Below, piece after piece: positions 26,001 through 39,300 of a stretch of DNA of 64,000 nt. Origin of the DNA: Macrotrachela quadricornifera (lineage: Eukaryota; Rotifera; Eurotatoria; Philodinida; Philodinidae). The translations under genes were made by a program, and so were the position numbers. How positions within the stretch are numbered: position 1 is the stretch's first letter; the number at the start of each line of letters is the position of its first letter. The stretch covers positions 1 through 64,000 of the forward strand of contig JAJEKB010001328.1 in assembly GCA_022393335.1 (NCBI GenBank). Reading direction: 5' to 3'. The notes beneath the pieces are model-generated. The model saw only the letters and a program-made list of their open reading frames with translations. It made no database searches and had not been told where the DNA came from.

Positions 26001-29000
26001 TCTATGTCATCTACCATCGTATATTGTGAACGAATACCTGTCGTCTACTCAATTAGTCCGTTGACGTTATATAATACTGCCAATACAACTCTTGTTACAT
26101 TTTTCGGAGACAATCTCGATGTTGCTTCTGAAGTTGATGTTTGGGAATGTATCGTGTTTGAATACACATCAATCATATTGATTAGTAAAACAAAAATCCA
26201 ATGCATTACTGAACGTATTTTTACGGGATTATTCACTGTAACTGTACAACTATCTTTAAATAAACATATTCTCGGCCAACAAAATTTAGAAGTAGTAGAA
26301 GTTTGCCCACCAGAAGGATGTATTCATGGAACATGCATTCTTGGTATATGTCGATGCCAAGCTCCTTATCGTGGTACTAACTGTTCATCTCTTAGTTTGG
26401 TACCAGTATTGCGCATGATTGAAAATCAAACGGCTGTTGAAGGCTCTTCATTCGAACTTAATATTACCAGTATACTTGAACAAGGGGACCAGCCTCTAAT
26501 TTGGTCGTTCGATGCGCCAAATACAGATATACAATTACAAGTAAATAATCAATCAAATGATCTTTCTTTTTATTGGTCCAACACAATTGCTCGATTAGAT
26601 CCATATAAGATAACAGTATTTGTACAGCAAGTCGATACACAAACTACAGTTCAACAAACATTTTATTTGACAGTTTCACCTTGTTACAGTGTTAGTGTTT
26701 CATACGGTCAAAATCTATCAGGAACAAACGTAATTCAATCAATATCATCTATTCCCATTCAAGGTACTGTTTCTCTTCTCGATTCTCGGTATCAAATATC
26801 GATTAATCGAACAAGTATTCTCGTTTGGATCGAATTAAATGGCTATTATCGTCAATATTTACCATCAGTGTTAATTGAACAAAACGGTCAATTTAAAACA
26901 CGTTTTATTCCATTGAATTCTGAATATGGAACTTTAACATTAGGTGCTAGTCATCCTCTATTTCGAAATCAAGATACATATCAAGATCGTTTAACTTTAC
27001 TCGGCTTTCGAATCGAAGTTGTTGCATCTATGCCATTGCAGTTGCGTGTCAATACAGTAGCTAGATTCAATTCTATAGCTCTTCTTAATAATCCAACAAA
27101 TGTATCATTTAATTTCATTCAAATCATTCTTATTGAGCCAAAAATTGCAAATATTGATTTCAATGTATCAATAGTCAACTGTTCAGCATTGCATGACATT
27201 AATAAAATAGCTCAACTTCCGCGTAATAGTAGCTGTGCATTGGATTTATCGATTCATGTTAATCGTTCTTATCAAGGATCATTTGGTTTTAGATTTCTTA
27301 CTGATGTTGGTGTTTCGAAAGATCTTTACTTGAGTGTGCATGTTAAGCCCGATAGACCAGAATATACAATTCAGCCAAATGATTTCAATATTGTCGTTGC
27401 TCGTGGTGCTCCAATTCAATACTTTTCAACTACGCTATTCAATATTGGATCTCAAAGATCATCGTTACTCGATATACGTCTACCCAATCAAACTTACGTG
27501 CATGTATTGACACCATCAATATCTAATGTTGCCGTCGATGGAAACGCTACAATTACATTTGGTGTTCGTGCATATGTCGACAGTCCACTTCAATCATATG
27601 ATATTATTTGTGCGGTTGTCGATATTCAAGCTCAACTTTCTCTTAACATTTTGATGCATTTAACTATTGTTGGTAGTAATTCAACTCAAGTACATGTTAT
27701 ATTTGTCATTGAAGATGAATTTACTTATTTTGCCGATACTCATCCATATGTGAGCAATGTTACACTTACACTTTTCAATCCACAATTAAATATTCGTTTG
27801 CAAATGATCAGTGGTTCGAATGAATCAGGCCGAATTGAAGCTCTCGTTACGCCGGCTGTATATCAACTCAATGTTCAAGCATTGAAGCATAAGCCTTTAT
27901 CAACATTGATTACCATCGATGTAACAAACCATAATAAGGAATGGCGTATTTTCTTGCAACGTCAACTTGTTTCCTATACATGGTCTGTAACACCAACAGA
28001 GATCGAACAAGAATATACATTCAATCTCGAAGCTAAATTTGAAACAAATGTGCCCGCACCAGTTGTCACCATGGAACCAAGCACACTAATGCTTTCCGAT
28101 ATGGAAAGTGGACTTATCGATCATGTTGATCTCGTATTGACTAATCATGGTCTCATTCGAGCCGATAATATTCAAATCTATTTACCGAACACACATCCAT
28201 TTCTCAAATTTCGTATCGTTCAAGAGCCCATTGGAAATATATCGGCTAATACATCAATTCTCGTTACATTGTCCATCGAACGATCTCAACAACAACAACA
28301 GTGGTTACTGTCGAAAAGTATTGATAGTAATTGCCTATCAGCATTCACATCATATGAATATGTATGTGCTGGAACACAATTAACAATTATACCAGTACCC
28401 GTCTTTCAAAACTCAGATTCCTCTAGTGTATCATCAATTCTTGACTGCAATATAAGGACATTGCCTATAGGGAATGGTTTTAATTTTAATTTTGAGGATA
28501 GTAATGTAGGTATTGGTGGTCCTACTGTGTCTTCTGCTGAAGCAATGTTGCAGATTGAACCAATAATTGAACCGTTATGTCTGCCTCAAATACCACCCTG
28601 TGGAGACAAACTCTTGAATTGTGCATGTAGTCTTCGGGGAGTGACAATTCCATCCAAGCTCTATCAACCATTCTCGTCTTCTGCACTCGCAAGTCAACTC
28701 TTTTCATCTCGTGCTGCAATTCCAACTACCGTAGATTGCCTAATAAATCTTATTCCAGGAATTAGCTGTGGTAAGTCTTTATATCATATGAGAAGTAGTT
28801 GAACTGTTGAGAGCATATCAAACATAATGAAAATTTGTATATATAACCCAACAGAGTGTTGATAATCAAGTGTTTACTATAGCCAGTATTTGAGCTAGTA
28901 GTGATAGTGATTTGCACATAATCAATTTGCTTTAAGATCTATTTTGAAAATTTTTTCGAGTCATGTTTGATTAAAAAGATCATAATTTCGGTTACAGTAC

Positions 29001-32000
29001 TCACGGAGAAATATACGCAATTATTCAATTGTTTCTTCAATAAAATCTCATGAATTGCAGGTAATCAATATCGATTTTCTGGAATACGAGGTCCCAAGTA
29101 GATTATGTACTAAATTTTTTTTTCTGATCTCTCTAAATTGTCGGATGCATCGAGAAATCTATAGAAAGCTTATTTTTAGAGTTTTGGACTTGTTATTAGA
29201 ACATCCATTTACATATTTTTCTTTTGTTTCCTGTGAGTTGAGATTATGCTGAGATTAGTTTAAAATAATTTCACGAAGCAATTGACAATATTAAAAGGAT
29301 TCATTATAGATATGATTTTTGGAGAAAAAAAAAGTGTTTATAATAAACGATATATAATAATACCATTTCTTAGCTCGCTTGCATTTTATATTTTTGAAAA
29401 GATAGAATAAAACACGATGTAATTGAGAACTATTTGAGCTAATAATGCTAGAATGCAAGTAATATGATTCAACAAAATGTCGCTAAATTTTTAAGACAAA
29501 TGAAATATAATTAGTTCATTTACTAATTGTTTTAAAAAGGGTATGAAACAATGTCTGGAGTCTAAATTGTTAGGTCAAACGGTACCTGTCGCAGATTCTT
29601 GTTTTATAGGAGTTGTTCTTTCAATGATTTATCGTTCACATAGGCATCACAAATCTCACACCTGTTTCTTACTGCCGATTTTTATAGTCATCATTTTTCT
29701 ACAATGCACCATGTTTAGTAAAATCTAACTCAATAAAACGAGTGCCTATAGTTGTTGCCTTGAATACTGTAACTATGATGAAGTTTTTAATCAAAGATGG
29801 CTTGAAAAAAACGTTCAATAAATGCTCTGAAAAACAAATACTTGTTGAAGTAAAACTTAATTATCTCTATTCTGTTGAGTTTTATCTGCGAATCTCGATA
29901 TTTTTTGTATTGCGTAAATATTTCTCTATGATTGTAGTATACAATGCTTTTAAATTGGTTCTGGAATTGGCTGGAGATATTCTAAATAACAAGTATATAT
30001 CGGAAGATTCATTGTGGGCCGCTTCGAGTACCATATTTTCCTGTTCCAATTCAGCATGGGCTAAATTCATTTATAAATTAGTAAAATGTACTTTTACAGT
30101 TACAGGTTCATGTTTCGGTCAATCAAAATCGTTTCGTCTGCAAGCGGTCAATCGTCGATCTGTATCAGCTATCGACGTTGCTAGAGAAGACGTTTCTACT
30201 ATGCTTGGTGCAATGGATAATTTTGTTGAACTCGCTGCTCTCATTTATGGTAACGTAGCTTGGTTTGACGTTGATGATCCGTCATGGTTTGAAGCATTCG
30301 CACGTGCCAGCTCGAATAGTAGTGAATTGGGTATCTATATCAGCAATTTCGAGTATCAAAATTTAATTTCTGCTATTCCATATAATACTAGTTTAAATAT
30401 GACCATCGATTTTCTTTTACACTATAACCAAAGCATCATTGAATGGACATCACCAATAACGAACGAAAATGAAACCAGTTCATCGTCATTAAGCAAACAG
30501 CAATTCATTGACCGTCTTTATCAACTGTCTATCGATTTTCAAAACACCCTTATTAAAGGGTACAATAATTTTGGCACTGCTCTTCGAGCTGCCTACATCG
30601 ATTATTTAAAAGTAAAGGACGATGCTATAAATCAACGCGGTGTTTGTGCTCAAGTAAAAATTCGCATTTTGCAAAAGGTAACTATTGTTCGACAGGCTTT
30701 CGAAGCCCGTTTGGAATTGGACAATTCTGGCGATACACCACTTGAACATATACGACTGGATATTTTAATTACAGATAATGAAAATAAAATGAATTCGACA
30801 CATCTCTTTAGCATTGGACAGCCATCATTTGATGGTTCGTTGACAGGTGGCATTCAAGGAAATGGATCTCTACTCGCTTCACAATCGGGTAGTGTTAGTT
30901 GGTTGATTATACCTTATGCGACAGCCGCATTTAATCAAACAACTATATATTGGGTAGGTGGTCGTCTGTCGTATCTTGTCGATGGGCAACGTATCGAAAT
31001 CGTTCTAATACCTGATAGCATTGAAGTGGGACCAGAAGCTCAGCTCCACATTGCCTACTTTCTAGAGAAAGATGTCATTGGACCTGATCCTTTATCGTCG
31101 AGCTCCGTTGTTCAAAAATCGGAACCATTTACTCTAGCTATGATCATTACGAATAATGGGATGGGACAGGCAAAAGATTTTCGCATTACATCAGGTCAAC
31201 CCGAGATTATCGAAAATGAGAAAGGTTTACTCATTAATATTCAAATTATTTCAATGTATGTCGATCATCAAACATCTTCGAGTCCCTCCCTCCATGCAAC
31301 TGTCGGCAATATCGAACCATATATGACTGTTAATATCCGTTGGTCAATGCTATCATCGCTCATGGGTCAATTTATAAGTTTCAATGCAACATTTAGTGAG
31401 AAAAATCCAAATGGTGATCCGAAATTGTCGCTTATTGCTTCGTTGATCACTCATACATTATTTCATCTTGTCTCATTAGATATACTTGACGAAACATTGT
31501 CGGATGATTTGAACGATTTTCTCGTTATTGAACGCGCAAATGCTCGTTCAATACCAGATACAGTAATAAGTAGCACAAACGCGACATTAGCACTCTCCGT
31601 CTATCATATTCAGAATGTTACTATAACAATCATCGACGATTCTACTATCATTCTTCTGGCAACATTCGATTCTCTCGTTCCTCCTACTGCTTATATATAT
31701 CTCCGTATAGACAATATGTGGCCAATGCGAACAATTCAATCGGTTTGGCGATCTACCCAAAATATTACAGTTAATACATGGATCACTCGTCGTGTTGTAC
31801 ATTTAGCAGGAGGCGATCAATATGATGACTATTTACATATATTTGATCGTCATAACAGTCAGCAATCAATTGAGTACAAAATTACATTCGATACTAGTAC
31901 AACGACACTAACTACACTGCTTAGTGAAAAACCGCAGTCGACAATGTCGTCAATGACAAGTTCGCCAATTAGATCATTCCAAACGGACAGTACTTCAGTA

Positions 32001-32093
32001 TTTAACAACAATACTAGTACGACAGATTTACCTCAATCACAATCACCAAACTCATCTGAAACAACATCAACCACATTCGAATTGGGTGATTGA
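20054..32093 (+). CDS. Giant secreted multidomain protein with IPT/TIG-like and EGF-like modules
   Basis: Exons 20054-20154, 22797-23261, 24237-25143, 25830-28770 and about 29719-32093 give 6,789 bases (about 2,262 residues) in consistent phase. The start of the last exon is the weak point; acceptors at 30099 and 30105 also keep frame. Exon 1 encodes a signal peptide (hydrophobic LLVLIFYFCSITIIHG). A Trp/Tyr-rich module begins GGTVTWQV. The middle has Cys-rich segments, an IPT/TIG-like stretch (near nt 26035-26260) and an EGF-like unit at about 26308-26388 with six Cys and ending YRGTNC. The remainder is beta-strand-rich repeats like the immunoglobulin-like domains of large adhesion proteins. 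The C-terminus is Ser/Thr-rich without a membrane segment. Likely an extracellular matrix or surface protein; exact family not recognised. Confidence 0.8.
20184..22752. mobile_element. 2.57 kb transposon with long terminal inverted repeats inside intron 1
   Basis: Both ends begin AAGGGTGTCCCATAA or a one-to-two-base variant and are flanked by TA (20182-20183, 22753-22754). The inverse match continues for about 350-400 bases (about 20184-20560 against about 22400-22752), diverged perhaps 15-20 percent by eye. A GGGTGTCCC-type end plus a TA duplication suggests the Tc1/mariner superfamily. The roughly 1.8 kb core has only short frames (for example 20904-21161), none resembling a DDE transposase, so it is non-autonomous or dead. 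It starts 28 bases after the 5' splice site and ends 44 bases before the 3' splice site. Confidence 0.85.
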
Positions 32094-33076
32094 TCTATCA
32101 AATCAATACAAAACTAGTGGATATTTTAGGCATAATGGACCTTTTTGTACTTTGACGATTTCTCTCATATGACTCATTTCTTCAGATTTGATTTTTTTCG
32201 CAAAAGATGCGCCTATTCAAGGCAGAGGTACAGATTCTGCCCGTGTGCTCGTACACACCTAGGAAGAAACTTTTGAAAAATTGTCGAGTTTGAGAAATTT
32301 TTTTCTTCTGTTGACATCATTCACCGATGATGTGTACAGATTCTTTGACTTATTCAGAAGTAGAAGATAATACGATTTGATTTTCTTTTATAACTCAGCG
32401 CATATCTTTATCGACATGTATATGTGCTGTATTACATAGTGTTCTACTTTCTGATGCCATTCAAACATAGACCTACGAGAGTATTTCGCGTTGCTTATGT
32501 CGCTATTAAGATTATTCTCTGTTTTTGTTTTTTTTTCTAACACACACAAATACTAATAAATGCACTCTTACATGGCTATAACAAAACTTTTTCACATCTA
32601 AGAACAAAAACAAAGCATAAGAAGGGAAGACCGTAAATGGTTTATTCAATCTAATTAATCGATAATAAACAAGTAATTTTTATTTTCTAAATGATCACTG
32701 TATATGTAATGGAGTTATGAAAAACCAAAAAGAGATGATCAGACCGAACGAAATCGGAGTTTTACCAGTTCGTGGTATAGAAGGTGATTCTTGTATGTCA
32801 AAGTTTTCTCCGTTGAAAATAGCTTTTACTCACTGTTTTTGCATTGAAATATTCAGTCAGTGATTGTCAGAGATTCCAGATGAAAAAGAGAACATATGGC
32901 AAAATATTCATTCAAATTCATTTATATACACAGCTTTGATTGTAATTAGATCGCGTAATATCAGTAACACAAATATCAATCAGATGTGAGGAAAAAAATA
33001 GAAAATACACGCTCACTCTTTCATTTCTTTTTGATATCAAGTAGCACATTTTTTGCGATTTTACTAAATATTTCAC
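32094..33076. other. Gene-free spacer
   Basis: Downstream region of the large secreted-protein gene. No coding frame or repeat recognised. Confidence 0.4.
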
Positions 33077-33673
33077 GTGACAAAGGTTATACTATTAATG
33101 TTAATGACTAATCCAGATAATTTTCAAGCTGGTCAAATTGATTCTGAAGGTAAAGAAGAAATATTCGACGGCGGGGCTGCATGTAATCACTGCTTTACAA
33201 CTTATGGAACTCATTCAAAAACAACTACTGATGAAGGAAATCGTAAAAATTATGATCTCAGACCATTTCATGCTCAATCGTCAATTAGCCAGTTCGCCTA
33301 CAACAGGAACCAACTGAACGAAAGTTTGTCGGCTAAACTTAAAGATGTTGAAGTTAGATTCATCGTTGCTGGTTCACATTCATTCAATACTTTAGAAAAT
33401 AGTGGTCTACTTGATCTTCTCCAAGTAAGTATCGAAATTGGTAGTAAAAACGGATTAGTCAAGATTCGAGATGTTTTTTATGCTCACAAAACTATTCGTC
33501 AAGAAGCAATGAATAAATTTGAGCCATTTGTTCTTTACTTGATGAACCTATTCATTGTCTGCTGCACTGTAAACATTTTCCTATTGAAACAAAAACAGCA
33601 ATTAACATTTGGAATGAAATTGAACAGATATTCCAAAGTTTTAGTCTGTCTTTTGGTGATATCCCAGTCGTAA
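33077..33673 (+). pseudogene. hAT-type transposase relic (BED-finger region)
   Basis: A 198-codon frame contains AACNHCFTTYGTHSKTT, a Cys-x2-Cys followed by spaced residues as in BED-type zinc fingers of hAT transposases. It continues with a stretch (VEVRFIVAGSHSFNTLENSG, then LLDLLQ) that resembles the segment following the finger in hAT proteins. After about residue 150 the sequence becomes low-complexity hydrophobic (LYLMNLFIVCCTVNIFLLK) and then ends, which looks like a frameshift, and no catalytic domain follows. I call it a truncated, dead copy. Terminal repeats were not found. Confidence 0.5.
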
Positions 33674-35207
33674 ATGGCCAAAGTGCAATATGATCGCTGC
33701 CTTCACACAAACGCTGTTATGAAAATGAAAGCTGCTAAAAATATTCGTTTTCTATTGAAAAACCATGAAAAATTATAATTTACGAAAAAGATGTGAATTC
33801 CGTTTTACCTTGAATGCTACTTTTTTTTCCAGATATTTTTTTACCATTTTCTAGAGAATTAAAAGTTGCATAAAATATCAAAAATTCAGCATAAGATTTT
33901 TTGATTTCGAAAAATGTCAACCGATATAGTATAAAAGACTGGTAGATTTTAACTGGAAAAAATGACCAATCATGGGCAGTATTTGGCATATTACTCTCGA
34001 TTAGTCCATTGAATCATAATATGTAAATAGCTCATTTTGTTCAGTGTTTAATGCTCTATCTTTTGGTATATTACACTAAACATTGCATTCATTTTTGGTC
34101 ATCTTAAAAATCCTCCTTTATAGAGATGATTTTTTAGAGTACTCTTCAAATATGCTCATGAGTGCTTCACACTAAACGTGAATTCATTTTTCATCAGCTT
34201 ATCCAAGTGCGCTAAAAATTTGGATGTAGAAGTTTTTGATGATATTGAACAAGATGAGAATATCAGATGAAATATTTAAATTTGATCGATGCTTCGATTC
34301 CTTGGTCCTGTCATGGATTCTCTCTTCAGAAAACATTATATTTGTATCTTATATAGTTTATATTATATAATCAGACGATTTTATATCGATTACTATAGTA
34401 CTTTTGAGCATTAATAATATATTTCTTAAAGAAGAAATCTTGAAAATATGTTTATCAAAATATATAACAAAAATAATAGGAAAAAAATCAATTATATGTG
34501 TTTGGAATCTGTTCATTGATTTTTCTAACGTGAGCTTAATTTACTTTGCTTATTGGTTGTTCAACCGATAAGATATGATGTCTAATACAATATTGCCTTA
34601 GTTTAATACAAGATAACAAATGAAAAAAAAATTCATTATGTCAAAATTCAATTTTAGACAATAAAATTGTTCAGGTCAAAACCAAAAGGCCAAGTTTTTG
34701 AAAATTGCTACTAATAGATATAGGGCACTGGTACTTAATTTCAAAGCGGGAGCTCATAAGTAACTCATAAACGATAAAAAGCTTAGTCACAAGGTAGAAG
34801 AAATATCTATAACCTATGAAATCTCGCTATACTGCCGAATACGATCAATAATGATTTTGAGTGTGTCAGTATGTAGGGTACTTATGGTAGTGTATACCTA
34901 CAAAATTTCAGCTCGAAAAATCTTACTGGTGATGAATGGCGAAATATACAATGTACGTATATGGCCTGCATCAATTATAGTCATTTTTGAATTGAGGATG
35001 CCTTGATTGTCGACTTAATATCTTAACAAAGGAAAGGTTTTAGAAGCTGAAATTTTTACCGATTCCATAACTCACTTAGGTCTACATACTGGCAAAATTT
35101 CATTGAAATCTGAGACATCGATTGAGCACGATATGTCGTGGGTTTCGTGCATTGACTTCTAGATGAACACGAAAGACTCGCGAAAATTATTCACAGATAA
35201 ATCCTAT
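33674..35207. other. Gene-free, probably old-repeat DNA
   Basis: No supported gene. The composition between about 34690 and 35200 is slightly more GC-rich than its surroundings and may be relic repeat sequence, but I could not pair it with anything else in the window. Confidence 0.35.
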
Positions 35208-35380
35208 GAAGCTCCAAGAACTATGTTTAGATGCACCTTAAGAAATCTCTAAAAGCTACTTTTAGATAAACCTAGAAGGACCTTTGAGAACCATTCTTAT
35301 ATAAACTTCAAATTCTCTCAAAAACCATTTTTTAGAAAACTCTCAAGCTCTAAAGAACTGCTTTCAAGATAATTTTTGAT
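35208..35380. repeat. Degenerate tandem array, about five units of 33-35 bases
   Basis: Successive units share the pattern AAGCTCTnAGAACCACTTTT then AGATAAACCTA with many substitutions (units begin near 35208, 35241, 35275, 35310, 35345). The period and shared core are visible by eye, but the units are strongly diverged. Confidence 0.55.
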
Positions 35381-36354
35381 AACTTGGTATTTGTAATTTT
35401 CAGATGGGTCTTGAAAAAATGTAGACAATATGCCATAGTTTTCAAATTTAAAAGAAAGAAATTTTTGGCAAACATCACAAAGCGAGGAGTCATATTTTAT
35501 TACCATATTTTCTCTATGTGAAGTAAGCCACATTTCTGTAGCTAGCGTGTTTGATTAACTTCACATAACCCGTAAATAACGATAATTTGGAGAGGAAACT
35601 ACAAACCTATCACCATTCATATGAACATTTTTGAGAATATACAAGTCGGAAATATATTTCTCTATATATAGGGAGAAAAACATTTTGTAAGATATGAGTC
35701 TCTTCTAGCTTCCATCTGATTATGCTCCTATTTCAAAGATATTGAATCATTTTAATTAAAACATAGATAATAGAGAACTGTTAGATGCCAACAAATCATG
35801 ATTATTCTCCTCTACTAGATTAAAATCGTCTACATACATATTAGTACGATTATCTTCGCTTTCATCTTTTATTTAGTTGTCTAGTACTTCATGGTTACTT
35901 GCATTTTTTCTATTATTAATCGTATTTAACAACAAAAGATCATTTATAATAAAAATTTCGCAGCATTTCAGAGCATGTGCAAGAATTTTTATGATTCTTT
36001 TCAATTTCAATTAGTACTAGAAGAAAATTGAAAATAATCACTATTGTCACTAAAATTGTTAGTATCAACGTTTACTATCTTCAATAATCGACTAATTCAT
36101 AACAATAAAATAAAATCTCGTTGACAAATAATAACTGATATCTTCGAATGTATCTACAATTGACTTAAGAAAATATGATAAATGCGTACCTATGAATAAT
36201 ATAAATCAAAATAAGACAATAAATATTTATATATGTCAAATGAATGATCTATCGATGTCGAGCAAAAAAATATGACAGACTCAAAAATAGAGAAAACTAA
36301 TTTTCACTCAGAAGTGGACGTCAAAATATGCGAAGTATTTTTTATCTAAAAAAT
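35381..36354. other. Gene-free spacer
   Basis: AT-rich 3' flank of the F-box gene. Nothing supported. Confidence 0.4.
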
Positions 36355-39300
36355 TTATTTTTGTATTCGTTCTATCCAAAATGATAGATGAGTATCCGAA
36401 GCCAATCGATGAATATTAACAACATAAGAAGGTTCAATGATTGTAATTGTTTCATCATGTGGATGTATATCAGGTAGTTTGTCGTCTTTTTCAATAAAAT
36501 CGAAACGCAAACATTTCAGTTGATGCTCTTTGATACGAGTAAGAATAAAATCGATCCATTTGTTAATATTTGACCATGATGAAGAAACGTGTTTACATTC
36601 TATTAAACGTAAACATAATAATCGAGGAAAACGATGTTTATTAATAACGAAAGAAAGAAATGGAATTAAAAATTCTTCATTTTGATTTATAGTCACAATT
36701 GACGAACAATAAACATATAATCGATCAAGACGTTGAAGAAAAGTATCAATATAGGGATGATGACAATTGTTTGTAAACCAATATTTCAATTCAGTTGAAT
36801 CAATATAAAGACATTTTATATTTGGTAGTAAACGAAGCCAATCAATTAATCCTACAATTACATAAGTTATATCAAAATATTTCTTACAATGAGAGACTGC
36901 TCACTCATCAACAGAAAAATTAATTATGTTAGGATAAAATCATCATTTTCACTGATAAACTAACGAATTTAAAACTTAACTACTTAATGACGTACTTGGA
37001 TAGAGATTCTTCAATCTTAACCACGTCTATATCCATGTTGGTTAACTAAGTCTGACTGGTGCACACTTAATCTTAACTATTCAAAGCACAAAACATAGTG
37101 TTGTTCGAGTCGATTTTGGGATTTACAGGAGCTCTCTTGCATAGTGTCCGAATAACCTTATGCTCTGGTTTTATAATAATAGAGTTAAATCTTTCACTCT
37201 ACTATTATAAAGACGGAATATAGTACTATTCAGACCTATATACAGGAGGGCTTCTGCAAATCCCATAATCGACTCGAACAACACTATGTTTTGTCCTCTA
37301 AATAGTTAAGATTGAAGAATCTCTGTCTAAGCACATCATTAGCATGCTAGATTTTGAAATTCGTTAGTTTCTCGATGAAAATGATCATTTAACTTTGACA
37401 TACGTAATCTTTCTAGTGATCAGTAAAATTTCTTTGATTGTTAGATGAATATCATGGAAAATTTCATAATAAACATATACGTAAAGATAAGAGACAAATC
37501 TAATGAACATTAAATAAAGATAAGGCGATATTTTTAGTTTTATTTTATCAAATGTTGAGGATAGTTGTCAGTATTATTTATGCTAAGACCAATCATTTCT
37601 AACAATTTGTTAAAAGTTTTTTTGAAGTCTTCGAAAAAAACTTCAGGTATCTTGAAAACCGCATGAATTAATCGTTTTTGATTTCTTTTAAAAATTCAGC
37701 AAAATTTTGTTCGATCATGTCAGTTGTGTTCTAGCACCACTAGAGATAGATCATAGATTTTTTTAGAGTACGTCAGTCATAAGTCATTTGATGCTAGCTG
37801 GCTTATTGAGGACAAATCAGCTAACACTATTGTTCATGAAGACAGGTTTTAATCAAAACTTGAAAGTGATGTATTTTTTAAATGAAATAATTCTGAGTGT
37901 AGGTAAAGACAAGATCATAGAGTACAAGTTTTATATCGAAAATTGTTTGAAGTCCTTTTTTAATGGAATATGAAAACAAATAGAGATGTCAGGTTCAGAA
38001 TGCACAAAAATGCTTCATGATCATCGATGGCTTCATATTTATCCAATATTATTAATTATTTGACAGAAGAAAATATCAATATAATGTCTTATCCACCTTA
38101 TTCCTCAGACCTGATACTATGTAATTTCTGACTAACTAATTTTATCAAACGTAGTTTAAGTAATTAAAGAAGTGAAACTTCGTTAGCTCATGCGGTTTCT
38201 AAGATACCTGAAATTTTTTGAAGAAAAAGACTTTAAAAAAACTTTTAACAAATTGTTAGAAATGATTGGTCTTAGCATAAATAATACTGACAACTATCCT
38301 CAACATTTGATAAAATAAAACTAAAAATATCTCCTTATCTTTATTTAATGTTGCACGAACTTTTGATCAGACCTAAGTAACAAATCTAAACATACGTTCA
38401 AGATCATAAGTATGATTATCAACAGTCCGACCATTGAGCTGTAACCTGGTGAAATGTGTCAATGGCATATGATCTTCTATGTTATTTGCCATAATTCCTC
38501 TTTCTTGTGATAGAGCCAGCACTTTACCTGTATTAACAATATGTAAATATAAATAAACCATTTATTAGAGAAAAGTTTGTATCTCACCTTCTCTCTTGCA
38601 ATATTGAAGAGCATGAATAAATGATACTGGAATTTTTTGATTTTTAACTAAGGATATTAATACCCATCTCATTCCATACCAGAGAGGTCCAAGTGATACA
38701 GACAGATTATTCAATGTTTCGACTTTTTCTTCTTTAATGTTGAATAATACATCAATTAAATCGATTGTAATAAATAGAGCAGTATCAGAAAATGTATATG
38801 GAAGAGAAAACATTTGAATGGAGTCAAACATTTGATGATAATCAACACACACTCGTATAGGACCTAAAGGACCATTAAGCCAAAAAGGTGTACGAAAAGT
38901 TTCAATAAAATCTGATAGTATAGACCGGTTCGATAGATAAACTAATTGTCCTATAATAGCAAAATGAAGTGATCGTAAACTAGATAATTTATTGCAAAGA
39001 GTAGCGAGATGATGACCATTGAAACAGTATTCGATTTGACCATTACAAATATGTATTAAACACAAAGAAAATTTTTCTAATGTATTGGAAAATTTATCTA
39101 ATAATTGATCAAGACAACTACAGTCTCTTCCAGAGATCTTCACAAGTCTATAAAGAAAAACTAAATTCCAATATAACAATATTTTAATTATAGAAATATT
39201 TTACCGTATATTGAAGACACGAATTTGTTGAGAGTAATTTAATTTTGTTGCCAGATTTTGATCATTTGCATCAATAACGTTGCTTATATACACATCTTCA

